Shown here: piece by piece, positions 29,211 to 38,845 of the stretch
Layout: each line of letters starts with the position of its first letter
Position numbering within the stretch: the stretch's first letter is position 1
Translations under genes and position numbers: made by a program
The notes under the pieces: model-generated
The model's input: only the letters and a program-made list of their open reading frames with translations
Databases searched by the model: none
Told to the model about the DNA's origin: nothing
DNA from: Gammaproteobacteria bacterium
GTDB lineage: Bacteria > Pseudomonadota > Gammaproteobacteria > GCA-001735895
Assembly: GCA_018669845.1 (NCBI GenBank)
Contig: JABHSO010000220.1
Coordinates: 1-64,000, forward strand
DNA: 64,000 nucleotides
Direction of reading: 5' to 3'

Positions 29211-29537
29211 TTAATCATCCTTAGGCGAAAACTCAATAACTTCATAGAGTTCATTCGCCCTGTCATAAAGCTCGAATTCATGTTTAATTTGATTTTGTTT
29301 GAGTGAATCTGATAATAACCTGGATTCAGTTGTTAAAGTGGTTTGCTCCTGTGCATCCGCAACCACTATATATTCATGACCAAAACCTGAACGAAATGTC
29401 AAATTAGAAGAACTTTTTACAAAAATCTCATCGTCATCGGTTTTAAACTGAAAACCATTATCTATCAGTAATTTCTCAATATCTGCTAGAGTTTTCTCAG
29501 TGCTTACAGTGCCTGCTAACATGAAAAAACTAGCCAT
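29211..29537 (-). CDS. Uncharacterised 108-residue protein
   Basis: I do not recognise this protein. It is acidic and looks like a small soluble alpha/beta fold: an early helix (TLADIEKLLIDNGF), then strands FQFKTDDDEIFVKSS, LTFRSG and EYIVVADA. The start ATG overlaps the stop of the AstE-like gene by eight bases. A start five codons later (MLAGTV) is possible. Tight coupling suggests it works with the two genes upstream. Confidence 0.65.
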   Translation of the reverse strand: MASFFMLAGTVSTEKTLADIEKLLIDNGFQFKTDDDEIFVKSSSNLTFRSGFGHEYIVVADAQEQTTLTTESRLLSDSLKQNQIKHEFELYDRANELYEVIEFSPKDD

Positions 29538-30537
29538 GATAATCCACCAACAGGTAACAAAGACAATCCTGACGAATGATATATCTATCCATTGTAATCA
29601 TTGCCGGCATCAAAATTTTATTCAAATAAACTTTTCCATTCTCAACTCTCATAATTTCACTGGTCACATCTTCTCCTTCCTGATTGGTGATAATGAGAGG
29701 ATTATCAATCCGGGTAAATGCAAAAATATCAGTCGTTTTAATTTCTGTAAAATTTTTCATTTCAAAGCCGGACTCAAATGTCAGGTCTGCCTGAGCTGAC
29801 AGATTAAAATCAAAACTGACATCATCTGGAATATTCAATGTAGCTAAAGATTGGACCAGCTGTAAATCATGAGGTGCTACTGGTTTTTGTGGAAAGTGGT
29901 CCATATGTAACAGAGCATCCAGCAATTCTGTCGCATGTCTAATGCCTGTTTCTTCACCGGGTTTTCCACATTCCAATATAGCTGCCGGACAAATTTCATT
30001 AAATGCAGTGGTTGATACACCTTTAGGTCTTTTAAACACCATGCCTATATGATTGAACATAGCTGCCAGGTGCTGGTTATCCTGGGTCACACTTGTTATT
30101 CCAGCATAGTGAGGGTTTGCACCGGTATTATTATGAATATCAATAGCGGCAAACAAACGGTCACGAGATGCAACCTGAACCACTTCACTCATTAACCGTG
30201 TTTCAGCATTGGGTTCCATTTCAGTCCCAGGCCAACAGCGGTTATAATCGGTTTGCCCCGGTAAAACACGACTATTAACTTCCGCCGCTTCAACGTTACC
30301 AATAAAAATATAAATCGAGCGGGGTAAATGATCCTGATATTTCTTCAGCAATGCCTGAACAGCCTTTAGACCAGAATATTCATTGCCGTGTAATAATATG
30401 GATACAAATAAAGCAGGCGATTTATGACCGCTTAAATGAATCAGTGTAGGTGTTGGAAATACATCCCGAATATTTGCAATCTCAAGATCGAAAAACCCTT
30501 CAGGTAGTTCGGAAAATATAGTTAATTGTTCGTTCAT
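29530..30537 (-). CDS. M14-family metallo-deacylase, AstE/AspA-like
   Basis: A 335-residue protein of the succinylglutamate desuccinylase/aspartoacylase family, zinc enzymes that split an N-acyl group from an amino acid. The zinc ligands fit H50-x2-E53 (LLHGNEYSG) and H135 (AIDIHNNTG). The catalytic glutamate fits E189 (AAILECGKPGE). GNVEAAEVNSR is the usual substrate loop. The arginine-succinyltransferase genes of the ast pathway are absent here, so the substrate is probably not succinylglutamate. It is 13 bases after a GCS2-like ligase, suggesting a ligase-deacylase pair on the same kind of amide. Confidence 0.88.
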   Translation of the reverse strand: MNEQLTIFSELPEGFFDLEIANIRDVFPTPTLIHLSGHKSPALFVSILLHGNEYSGLKAVQALLKKYQDHLPRSIYIFIGNVEAAEVNSRVLPGQTDYNRCWPGTEMEPNAETRLMSEVVQVASRDRLFAAIDIHNNTGANPHYAGITSVTQDNQHLAAMFNHIGMVFKRPKGVSTTAFNEICPAAILECGKPGEETGIRHATELLDALLHMDHFPQKPVAPHDLQLVQSLATLNIPDDVSFDFNLSAQADLTFESGFEMKNFTEIKTTDIFAFTRIDNPLIITNQEGEDVTSEIMRVENGKVYLNKILMPAMITMDRYIIRQDCLCYLLVDYHG

Positions 30538-30550
30538 TAATTCAGTAAGT

Positions 30551-31972
30551 TTATGGTTTCGGCCATTGATGAACCGGAATATTCTGTTTCGCCTGTTTCA
30601 TATAATCTTTCACCAGGAGCTTTTCATCCTGATATTTTTCCCAGTGCATGTATATCCACTGAGCCCCCGTTTGACCGGTCTTTACCCGTTGTTCAATAAT
30701 ATTCATCCATATCTCAGGTGAATCAATATTCAATTTCTCCAGCCCTTCATAAGCCACGGGAATAATATGGTTTAACAGCAGATTTTGCATGCTACCCATT
30801 TTTCCATTACACCAGTTAACATTGGCCGACAGACCATCACGCGCTACCTGATAAAAGTCCTGTTCCAGACCTTCAAAAGGCATTTTAGTAAGCTCTTGAG
30901 GTTTCAGTTTCAAACCTTCGGTTAAACCAACATGAAAAACCATATTGGCCATGGTATCTATCAGAGTAGGACCGGAAGGAACTACACGTAATTCAAGACG
31001 CAAATGATATAAACCATTAACACCCAAACCAAGAATTGGGCGAACCCAGCGCCAGATCGTGCCGTTATGCAGGTTGAAATGATGCAACTCTTCAACCTTG
31101 GAATCAATGACCTCAGGCAAGATTGGGCTGTAATAATCATTATCATCAAACAATTCCAGCCAGGATTTTATATAACCTTTAGAAAAATGAACTCTGGGAA
31201 TAATCAAATCATGAACTTCCTGATTATTGCGAGTATCCACCGCCTGTTTAAAGATGGCGATACGTGATTCCTGCCAGCATTTCTTTTGTAACACTAAAGG
31301 TGAGTTTGCTGACACAGCAACAGCAGCCATGCTCGACCACAGTGCGGCATGGTAACTATCTACAGCTTCATCAACAGGAAACTGGTAATGCACCTGTAAC
31401 GAAGTACTGAGCGCTTCCAGCATGACATCCAGCTTATCTATCATAAGAGTATCTTCCCCCTTAATTTCAAGATGTACCGGGCGCTGGCGCATTTCCATTA
31501 AACGTTCATCCAGCAGTCTGTAGCGGTACATATCAGACATGTAAGTATTATGATTCAGATGTTCTAATTTCAGACTGGGTAATACACCAAACAATCCTGG
31601 TTCACAGCCTGAACCGGAGGTTGCCTGCTCCATTTCTTGATATAAGTTTGTTAAATCCTGTTGAATTTCACTGAAAACAGAATGAGTAAGTTCAAATGCA
31701 TTACCATTTATTTCCAGGTTGAAGGTGGCCAGTTCATAGGTAAACAAGTCGTTATTGGCTTTATCCAGTACCTTTTTATTACAGGATGATGGCGCACCGG
31801 TTTTATCGATCAGGCAAAGTTCAAGCTCATAACCTAACTTTCTGGTTTCATTATCAAACCTGTTTTCAGTAAATAACTGACGCATAAAATCCATTTCCTG
31901 ATCCAGCTTCTGTTGAAAAAGTTCAAAGTCTTTTACTTCAAAATGGTCTTTACCAATTTCACCGCCCATCAT
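30551..31972 (-). CDS. GCS2-like carboxylate-amine ligase (glutamate--cysteine ligase family)
   Basis: A 473-residue member of the glutamate-cysteine ligase 2 family, which joins glutamate (or another carboxylate) to an amine using ATP. The ATP/metal-binding opening is KLGYELELCLID at about 46-56, with other conserved stretches RLELRVVPSGPTLIDTMANM and LALSTSLQVHYQ-like sequence in mid-protein. The length exceeds YbdK (about 370). It could be a true glutathione-pathway enzyme or make another gamma-glutamyl amide. A GGAG ribosome-binding site precedes the ATG. The downstream deacylase argues for a matched pathway. Confidence 0.8.
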   Translation of the reverse strand: MMGGEIGKDHFEVKDFELFQQKLDQEMDFMRQLFTENRFDNETRKLGYELELCLIDKTGAPSSCNKKVLDKANNDLFTYELATFNLEINGNAFELTHSVFSEIQQDLTNLYQEMEQATSGSGCEPGLFGVLPSLKLEHLNHNTYMSDMYRYRLLDERLMEMRQRPVHLEIKGEDTLMIDKLDVMLEALSTSLQVHYQFPVDEAVDSYHAALWSSMAAVAVSANSPLVLQKKCWQESRIAIFKQAVDTRNNQEVHDLIIPRVHFSKGYIKSWLELFDDNDYYSPILPEVIDSKVEELHHFNLHNGTIWRWVRPILGLGVNGLYHLRLELRVVPSGPTLIDTMANMVFHVGLTEGLKLKPQELTKMPFEGLEQDFYQVARDGLSANVNWCNGKMGSMQNLLLNHIIPVAYEGLEKLNIDSPEIWMNIIEQRVKTGQTGAQWIYMHWEKYQDEKLLVKDYMKQAKQNIPVHQWPKP

Positions 31973-32001
31973 GCACTCCTGATTTCAAAACATTCTATTT
32001 A

Positions 32002-33459
32002 TTACTTACCCATTCCCATGCACAGGTATTTCATTTCAAGAAATTCTTCAATACCATATTTTGAGCCTTCACGGCCCAGGCCCGATTCTTTGACACCACC
32101 AAAAGGAGCCACCTCAGTCGATATAATGCCTTCATTGATACCCACTATACCTGTATCAAGACCTTCAGCAATTCGCCAGATGCGGCCAATATCACGTGCG
32201 TAAAAATAGGCAGCCAGACCAAATTCTGTATCATTGGCCAGATCGAGAGCTTGCTGTTCTGTATTAAATTTAAAGATAGGTGCCACCGGCCCGAAAGTTT
32301 CTTCAGTGGCAACTAACATACTATTATCAACATTGATTAAAACGGTTGGTTCAAAAAAAGTACCGCCTTTTTGATGACGATTTCCACCCGTGGCAATACT
32401 GGCCCCTTTTGAGACGGCATCATCAATATGATGTTCAACCTTTTGCACTGCAGCTTCATTTATCAATGGTCCCTGAGTTACATTTTGTTCAGTAGACTCA
32501 CCCACATTTAAATCTTCAACTGCTGTGGCAAGCTTCTGAGCAAACTCATCATAAACAGATTCCTGAACAATTAACCTGTTCGCACACACACAGGTCTGGC
32601 CACTGTTGCGATATTTAGACGCCATAGCACCTTCGACAGCTGCATCAATATCAGCGTCATCAAAAACTATAAACGGCGCATTACCGCCCAGTTCCAGTGA
32701 TATCTTTTTTACCGTATCCGCACACTGTTTCATGAGTAATTTTCCAACCGCAGTAGAACCGGTGAAGGAAACTTTACGAACATCTGGGTTAGATGTCATT
32801 TCTCCACCCACTTCGACAGCCTTATCGGTTGTGATGACATTTAATATGCCTGGTGGGAAACCCGCTCTATCGGCAAGTTCTGCCAGTGCTAAAGCTGATA
32901 AAGGGGTTTCAGCAGCGGGTTTTATAATGATAGGACAACCTGCAGCCAATGCAGGGGCTGCTTTACGTGTGATCATTGCGGTTGGGAAATTCCACGGCGT
33001 AATGGTACAAACCACACCGACAGGTTGTTTGATAACCAGCAAACGTCGATCAGCGATAGTGTTTGGAATGATATCCCCGTAAACACGTTTTGCTTCTTCG
33101 GCAAACCATTCAATAAAGCTGGCTCCGTAGGCGATTTCACCCATCGCTTCGGCAAGTGGTTTGCCCTGCTCCCAACTGAGTATTTTTGCCAGATCAGTTT
33201 GATTTTGCATTATCAAATCAAACCATTGTCGAAGAATTGTCGATCTATCTTTTGCCAGTAATTCACGCCAGGCTGGCCAGGCGTTTTTAGCATCCAGAAT
33301 CACGCCCCGAGTTTCCGTTTTACCCATGTCAGGAACTGACGTAATCAACTCACCATTTGCAGGGTTGGTGACGTCAAACTGCGCTCCCTCTTTTTGGGTT
33401 ACCCATTGAGCATTCAGATAAGCTTTATTTTTAAGTAATGACGGATCATTTAACTGCAT
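32002..33459 (-). CDS. gabD: Succinate-semialdehyde dehydrogenase (NAD(P)+)
   Basis: A 485-residue aldehyde dehydrogenase. The nucleotide-binding segment is ITPWNFPTAMITRKAAPALAAG. The general-base glutamate is in LELGGNAPF. The nucleophile is the first cysteine of SGQTCVCANR, and the second two residues later is the redox-switch type cysteine typical of GabD. The C-terminus has FGGVKESGLGREGSKYGIEEFLEMKY, the GabD signature. It lies 29 bases upstream of the GCS2-like gene on the same strand and could share its promoter. gabT is not in the window. Confidence 0.92.
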   Translation of the reverse strand: MQLNDPSLLKNKAYLNAQWVTQKEGAQFDVTNPANGELITSVPDMGKTETRGVILDAKNAWPAWRELLAKDRSTILRQWFDLIMQNQTDLAKILSWEQGKPLAEAMGEIAYGASFIEWFAEEAKRVYGDIIPNTIADRRLLVIKQPVGVVCTITPWNFPTAMITRKAAPALAAGCPIIIKPAAETPLSALALAELADRAGFPPGILNVITTDKAVEVGGEMTSNPDVRKVSFTGSTAVGKLLMKQCADTVKKISLELGGNAPFIVFDDADIDAAVEGAMASKYRNSGQTCVCANRLIVQESVYDEFAQKLATAVEDLNVGESTEQNVTQGPLINEAAVQKVEHHIDDAVSKGASIATGGNRHQKGGTFFEPTVLINVDNSMLVATEETFGPVAPIFKFNTEQQALDLANDTEFGLAAYFYARDIGRIWRIAEGLDTGIVGINEGIISTEVAPFGGVKESGLGREGSKYGIEEFLEMKYLCMGMGK

Positions 33460-33562
33460 TTTTTTCTCCAGTTATTACATGGATGATTATATTTTATAAC
33501 CGGTAATATCACATGCTGTTTAACCCATGTAAACATTAAAGTTGTTGCATAACATATTGAGT

Positions 33563-35284
33563 TCAAAATATATGTCGAATCATAAGCTGTGGATTTTGCT
33601 CTCCTCTAAAGTCATTTACGCTCAACTCGTAAAATATATGTAAGTCTTGATAATTTGTTTTTAACTGTTGATCCGTAGCAAAAAATAATATGGCATCGAT
33701 GGGACTATGGCTATCTTTAGCCGTTAAAACAAATTTCAAATGTTTGTTTGATAAGATTCGTTTATCTAACACCTTGAATTGACCATCAAAAGAAGGGGCT
33801 GGAAATCGTTGTCCCCAGGGCCCCGCATCTCTTAAGATTTTAGCCAGTTCCAGCGTCATCTCCTGTCCATTTATTTCTCCATCACTCAACAAAGTATTAT
33901 TAAAATGCACAGGATCAACATGCTGCTGTAGAATTTTCTCAAAGCACTCAGTAAAGCGTGATAAATCCTGTTCCTTAATGGTCAATCCTGCTGCCATTGC
34001 ATGTCCACCGAAACGAATTATCAGGTCAGGCTCAGATTTGTCCACTAAATCAAGCATATCTCTTAGGTGAACACCTGTAACCGAGCGGCCAGAACCTTTT
34101 AGTAAACCGTCTCCTGCAGAAGCAAAACTGATAACAGGTCTGTAAGTAACATCTTTTATTTTAGATGCAATAATACCCACTACACCTTCATGCCAGTCTT
34201 GTTGATATAAAACAAAACTGTACCGGTTCTGATCATGTTCAACATCAGGCAGCATGGCAAGAGCCTGATCCTGCATCTGAGACTGAATTTCACGGCGATT
34301 TTTATTCATGTCCTCTAAGTCATAGGCCAGCTGAGTCGCCACAGTTTCATCATCGATTAAAAGAGTTTGTACACCGATGGTCATATCATCCAGGCGACCT
34401 GCTGCATTTAATCGTGGAGCTATTGAAAACCCGATATCCTGACTGCTTAAACTTTGACGCATCTTTCCTGAAACCTCTATCAATTTGCGAATGCCAGCAG
34501 AACAGGCCCCTGCCCGCAATCTTTTCAAACCTTCATTGACCAGAATACGGTTGTTGTAATCCAGTATTACCAGATCCGCCACAGTTCCGATGGCCACTAA
34601 ATCGAGACATTCTGCCAAATTAGGTTCCGGTCTGTCATCAAACCAGCTTACTTTGCGTAATAATCGACGTAGCTCCAGCATCAGATAAAACGCAACGCCC
34701 ACTCCAGCAAGATTTTTACCCGCACTTTCATTAAAAGCATTTGGATTTACGATGACGGAAACATCGGGTAACTCATCTGCAGGTAAATGATGATCCGTCA
34801 CAATAACTTCAATATTTTCCTGTTTCAAAAGTGACAAGCCCTTAAAGCTTGAAATACCGGTATCAACGGTAATCACCAGATCCGGCTTTAAATTGATAAT
34901 CCGTTTGGCTACATTTTCTGAAACCCCATAACCATCTTTAAAGCGATCTGGAAGTAGAAAATTAATATTTTCATGTCCCATCAAAATCAGTGCTCTTACG
35001 CACAATGCTGTGCTTGTCGCACCATCAGCGTCATAATCTCCAAATACCAGAATATTTGATTGTTGCTGTAAATGGCCCATTAAGATTTCAGCGGCCTGTT
35101 GTAAGTGAGTAATGAGATGCGGTGGTGTTAATGCTTTCAGTGCATATTCAACTTCTGCAAAAGATTGAATATCTCTAGCACTGAAAACACGTTGCAATAC
35201 CGGGTGCAAACTACAATCCGCTGTCAGAAGCTGTGGATTACACGGGCGTTGTTGTAATTTTATGGATGAATTTATTTTCTGCAT
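33563..35284 (-). CDS. recJ: Single-stranded-DNA-specific exonuclease RecJ
   Basis: RecJ is a 5'-3' exonuclease on single-stranded DNA used in RecFOR recombination and mismatch repair. The DHH phosphoesterase motifs are present: FGDYDADG at 81-88 and VTDHHLPAD with DHH at 164-166. The DHHA1 region has SGRSVTGVHLRDMLD and RFGGHAMAAGLTI. The 573-residue length is normal. In Xanthomonas rpfE lies near recJ; here an RpfE-like gene is about 6 kb away. Confidence 0.97.
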   Translation of the reverse strand: MQKINSSIKLQQRPCNPQLLTADCSLHPVLQRVFSARDIQSFAEVEYALKALTPPHLITHLQQAAEILMGHLQQQSNILVFGDYDADGATSTALCVRALILMGHENINFLLPDRFKDGYGVSENVAKRIINLKPDLVITVDTGISSFKGLSLLKQENIEVIVTDHHLPADELPDVSVIVNPNAFNESAGKNLAGVGVAFYLMLELRRLLRKVSWFDDRPEPNLAECLDLVAIGTVADLVILDYNNRILVNEGLKRLRAGACSAGIRKLIEVSGKMRQSLSSQDIGFSIAPRLNAAGRLDDMTIGVQTLLIDDETVATQLAYDLEDMNKNRREIQSQMQDQALAMLPDVEHDQNRYSFVLYQQDWHEGVVGIIASKIKDVTYRPVISFASAGDGLLKGSGRSVTGVHLRDMLDLVDKSEPDLIIRFGGHAMAAGLTIKEQDLSRFTECFEKILQQHVDPVHFNNTLLSDGEINGQEMTLELAKILRDAGPWGQRFPAPSFDGQFKVLDKRILSNKHLKFVLTAKDSHSPIDAILFFATDQQLKTNYQDLHIFYELSVNDFRGEQNPQLMIRHIF

Positions 35285-35416
35285 GGAGCCATTCTATTTA
35301 ATTTTTGATTTGAAATAAGGCTTGTAGATAAGAGTTATGTTTTCTACCTGACCATAATCGAGATTTATTTATCGCCACTCATGTATTACAAACATATATA
35401 GCAGTACTATATATAA

Positions 35417-36361
35417 ATGAATAGTGTTTGCTCATTAAATTCACAATGGCGTTGCATCAGTTACCTTCAGGCCATTTTATACTGCTTTTGGCTTTTGTTA
35501 TTCGTTTTAATATCAACTCCATTGCTGGCTTCCAGGCAATATTGCGATATCAGTCTGGATCAAAAAATTATGGGTCTAAGCCACGGGACTACTAAAAAAT
35601 CCAATCTCAATACGGGGTTAGGGTCTGCAGTGGGTATTACCACCTCAGAGTTAAATTTTGACTGGATTATGAGTAATGAACCTGAGCATTCACAATCTAT
35701 TGGTTTAAATACTTTATACACCATTATAAATTTCGACAGGATCAATCCCATGACCAACGGTCATTTACATACCTGGGGATTACCTATAGCAGGTTCATAC
35801 ACAACAAATGAAACTGAAGTTTTCTATGATGTAACACCGGGGATTTCAGTTTCTTCGAATGCCTTAAAAAATCCTGAACTGATAAACAGTGAAAGCTTAC
35901 AGTTAACAACGAGCCTGATTGTTCAAAAAAAGCATAATGAAAATCTTACATGGATTTACGGATTCATGTCTGACTACAGGTTTGGCGACTATCAGCTGTA
36001 TCCATTAGCGGGAGTTTGCCTGGAACCGGCACAAGGATGGTTGTTACAACTAGCAGTTCCAGATTTCAGTATTCAAAAAAAATTCTCCAGCCTCTTTAAC
36101 CTCACTTTTTATATTTCTCCAGAAGGTAATAAATGGCATGTGTTCAGCAAAGATTTACAGAGTAATTCAGAGCTTACATATAATTCTATAATCACCGGTA
36201 TCACTGCACACTGGTCAGTAACACCCAGCATTGAATTGAACCTTGATTTAGTAAAACAAAGCAAAAAAGTGTTCAACCTGGTGTCCGATGATAATCAGTT
36301 AATTTCAGCAGATGCCGATTCGAGTATGGAATTAAAGCTGAGTGGAAGGTTTTTATTTTGA
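35417..36361 (+). CDS. Uncharacterised outer-membrane or exported protein
   Basis: A 314-residue exported protein that I cannot assign to a family. A hydrophobic signal segment (ILYCFWLLLFVLISTPLLA) follows about 18 N-terminal residues; a later start is possible. The mature part alternates hydrophobic and polar residues in short strands (LNFDWIM, LTWIYGFMSDYRFGDYQLYPLAGV, LTFYISPEGNKWHVFS) and ends in phenylalanine (GRFLF), as many outer-membrane barrels do. The stop overlaps the TTG start of the next gene by four bases, so it is probably made with the Omp85-like protein downstream. Confidence 0.75.
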   Translation: MNSVCSLNSQWRCISYLQAILYCFWLLLFVLISTPLLASRQYCDISLDQKIMGLSHGTTKKSNLNTGLGSAVGITTSELNFDWIMSNEPEHSQSIGLNTLYTIINFDRINPMTNGHLHTWGLPIAGSYTTNETEVFYDVTPGISVSSNALKNPELINSESLQLTTSLIVQKKHNENLTWIYGFMSDYRFGDYQLYPLAGVCLEPAQGWLLQLAVPDFSIQKKFSSLFNLTFYISPEGNKWHVFSKDLQSNSELTYNSIITGITAHWSVTPSIELNLDLVKQSKKVFNLVSDDNQLISADADSSMELKLSGRFLF

Positions 36362-38073
36362 TCAACTTCCTGCTGCAAAAAATCATTTGTATTTCAATAC
36401 TGACTATGGCGATATATTTGATATCACCACAATTAGCTTATGCTACAAATGTCACTGCAACAACAAATTCTAAATGTCAGAAAATTATATTACCGGCTGA
36501 TAAAGACCTTGTCGATTTTGAAGCCATGCGTAATCGATTTTCAATTCAACAATACAGTGGCGTTACTATTGGGAAAATTAGCATCATCAATCTGCCTGTA
36601 TTTAATTTGAACAACCCTGATGAAAATAATTTCTTTTACCGGTTTATAAACAACATTCACATACCAACAAAACATGATGTAGTACGTCGACATTTATTAT
36701 TTAAAAAGGGAGATGTTCTAATCCCCCGCTTATTAATAGAAAGTGAACGTATCTTACGTAAAAACAGTTTTCTCTCTGATGCCATTGTTCTACCACATCA
36801 ACGTTGTGGTAATTCTCTGGATGTAATAGTTGTAGTTCGAGATCTTTGGACCTTGTTACCAAAATTATATATGAGCCGAAAAGGTGGAAATAATGAATAC
36901 GGCTTGATACTGGAAGATGAAAATATTTTTGGTACAGGAAATGCTCTTTTCATAGAATTTATTAATGATCCCGAACGTGAAGCTAAAGCTTTGGGGTTTA
37001 GAACAAAACTACTGTTTGGCACTCGCATCTCACTGAATACATTTTACAGTGATAATACTGATGGTTTTAATAAAATGCTGGAAGTGATACGCCCATTCTA
37101 TTCACTTGATACAACCTGGTCATATGGCGCACAAATCAATCAAAAATCATTTGACGAATCATTGGAAGCATATGAACTGGATCTGGAAGCATTTGAACAT
37201 GAAGAAAATGATTACCATTTATTCGTTGGCTATTCTGCTGGCTTAAATAAGAATTTTACTCGACGTTATTATTATGGTTTTTCACGAACTGAAGATAAAT
37301 TTAACCCCGTTGATGAGACATCCTCTATTCCTGAAAATAGAATTCTGGCTTATCCATGGCTTAAATATTCAATCATTGAAGACAACTTTGTCATATATAA
37401 AAATTTAAATACCCTATACCGCACAGAAGATGTGTCCACCGGCCTGGGGTTTTCAACTTTACTGGGATATGCCGATGATGTATTCGATTCAGAGTTATCA
37501 CAGTGGGTTTTTTCACTGAGTTTAATCGATACACCGGTAAAACTTGAAAAGCATTTGCTCAAAGCAAAGTTCAAAACAGATGGTTTTTGGGACCATGACA
37601 GAAACAATTTTGTTAATACGGTAACCTCCGTTGGTCTATCTTACTTCTGGTTATTGACCGAAAAACAACGGGCTTTTATTGGTCTGTCCTATGATCATGG
37701 AAAAAATCTGGCACAGGACAATTTGCTTCCATTGGGAGGTGAAGAAGGGTTACGTGGATACCCTTCTGAATATTTATTGGGTGAGCGACGGTTTCTGCTT
37801 AACCTTGAACACCGCTATTTTTTTAACAGCCATTATTTAAATCTTTTCCGTTTTGCCAGTGTACTCTTTTTAGATATTGGCCAGACAAGCTACAGTGAAA
37901 ATTCCAATTCACGAGACAGTGAATTACTAACATCTGCAGGTGTGGGTATTCGTATAAATTCAAGCAAGACCAACATCAGTAAAATTATTCATATTGATCT
38001 GGCTTTTCCTCTGAAGAATAATGATGATCTGAGTAGTTACCAGCTTAGAATTACAGCTGATGCAACTTTTTAA
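36358..38073 (+). CDS. Omp85/BamA-like surface antigen
   Basis: A 571-residue outer-membrane protein. A signal peptide ends at about residue 30 (LISPQLAYA). The N-terminal half, with HDVVRRHLLFKKGDVLIPRLLIESERILRKNSFLSD, resembles a POTRA domain. The C-terminal barrel has GGEEGLRGYPSE, the conserved loop-6 motif of Omp85 barrels, and ends in phenylalanine. It is shorter than BamA (about 800) and has probably one POTRA, so it is not the essential BamA. Substrate unknown. The TTG start at 36358 overlaps the previous stop. Confidence 0.85.
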   Translation: MINFLLQKIICISILTMAIYLISPQLAYATNVTATTNSKCQKIILPADKDLVDFEAMRNRFSIQQYSGVTIGKISIINLPVFNLNNPDENNFFYRFINNIHIPTKHDVVRRHLLFKKGDVLIPRLLIESERILRKNSFLSDAIVLPHQRCGNSLDVIVVVRDLWTLLPKLYMSRKGGNNEYGLILEDENIFGTGNALFIEFINDPEREAKALGFRTKLLFGTRISLNTFYSDNTDGFNKMLEVIRPFYSLDTTWSYGAQINQKSFDESLEAYELDLEAFEHEENDYHLFVGYSAGLNKNFTRRYYYGFSRTEDKFNPVDETSSIPENRILAYPWLKYSIIEDNFVIYKNLNTLYRTEDVSTGLGFSTLLGYADDVFDSELSQWVFSLSLIDTPVKLEKHLLKAKFKTDGFWDHDRNNFVNTVTSVGLSYFWLLTEKQRAFIGLSYDHGKNLAQDNLLPLGGEEGLRGYPSEYLLGERRFLLNLEHRYFFNSHYLNLFRFASVLFLDIGQTSYSENSNSRDSELLTSAGVGIRINSSKTNISKIIHIDLAFPLKNNDDLSSYQLRITADATF

Positions 38074-38123
38074 TATTTTGATAATGTCATAAGTGATATG
38101 AAAATTCGGTTTCTATCAACACA

Positions 38124-38801
38124 ATGAATATAGCCATCATTCCATTATTAACCGCCCTGCTACCGATAGTCGGTATCAATATCGCCTACATCGTAGCGGC
38201 AAGTTTAGACCATGTGCCCACATGTTTTGTCTACCTTGAGGGTTGTACTACAATTAGTTCGACTGGAAGAGCCCCGCCTGAAAGCCTATGGTTTCGTGCC
38301 ACCATCATTCCCACTGCTGTATTGACGATCATTTGCTGGAGATTGATAGGTGGCTGGCTCCAATGTCTCGAAAAAAAATCTTATAAGGGATCGGCAATTA
38401 TTCAAACTCTGGGCATATTATCGGGGTTATTTTTAATATTTTATACCGTTGCACTCGGTTTTATTGGTCCAGAATACGTCGTGCAAAGACGCATTGGGGT
38501 TACCCTGTTTTTTGGTTTTACCTTTTTGGCTCAATTATTACTGGCACAACGATTATGGAACTTTTCTAATAAACATCCTGACAAATATCCCAAAAAGATA
38601 GCTGGACTTAAAATTGTCTTATGCTGGTTTTTATTAATTGCTGGGTTAATCAGTATTCCCGTATCAAACTACATTGGCACCGATGAACCACAAAATATTG
38701 TTGAATGGATTTTTTCAGTATTACTGTACAGTTATTTTTTAGCTGTTTTCTGGGCATGGCAAGTGACAGGGTTCAAAGCAAGGCTGACAACCGGGTTTTG
38801 A
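38124..38801 (+). CDS. Six-helix membrane protein, Frag1/DRAM-like
   Basis: A 225-residue polytopic membrane protein with about six hydrophobic helices. After the first helix it has CTTISSTGRAPPESLWFR, which resembles the cysteine-rich motif of the Frag1/DRAM/Sfk1 family (C-x-S-I-S-x-T/A-G-R). I am only moderately sure of that relationship. No function is established for bacterial members. It starts 50 bases after the Omp85-like gene and 44 before the PhnD-like gene on the same strand. Confidence 0.7.
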   Translation: MNIAIIPLLTALLPIVGINIAYIVAASLDHVPTCFVYLEGCTTISSTGRAPPESLWFRATIIPTAVLTIICWRLIGGWLQCLEKKSYKGSAIIQTLGILSGLFLIFYTVALGFIGPEYVVQRRIGVTLFFGFTFLAQLLLAQRLWNFSNKHPDKYPKKIAGLKIVLCWFLLIAGLISIPVSNYIGTDEPQNIVEWIFSVLLYSYFLAVFWAWQVTGFKARLTTGF

Positions 38802-38845
38802 TTTAAATCATTATATTTAATGACACTTAAGATAGACTAATTAAC

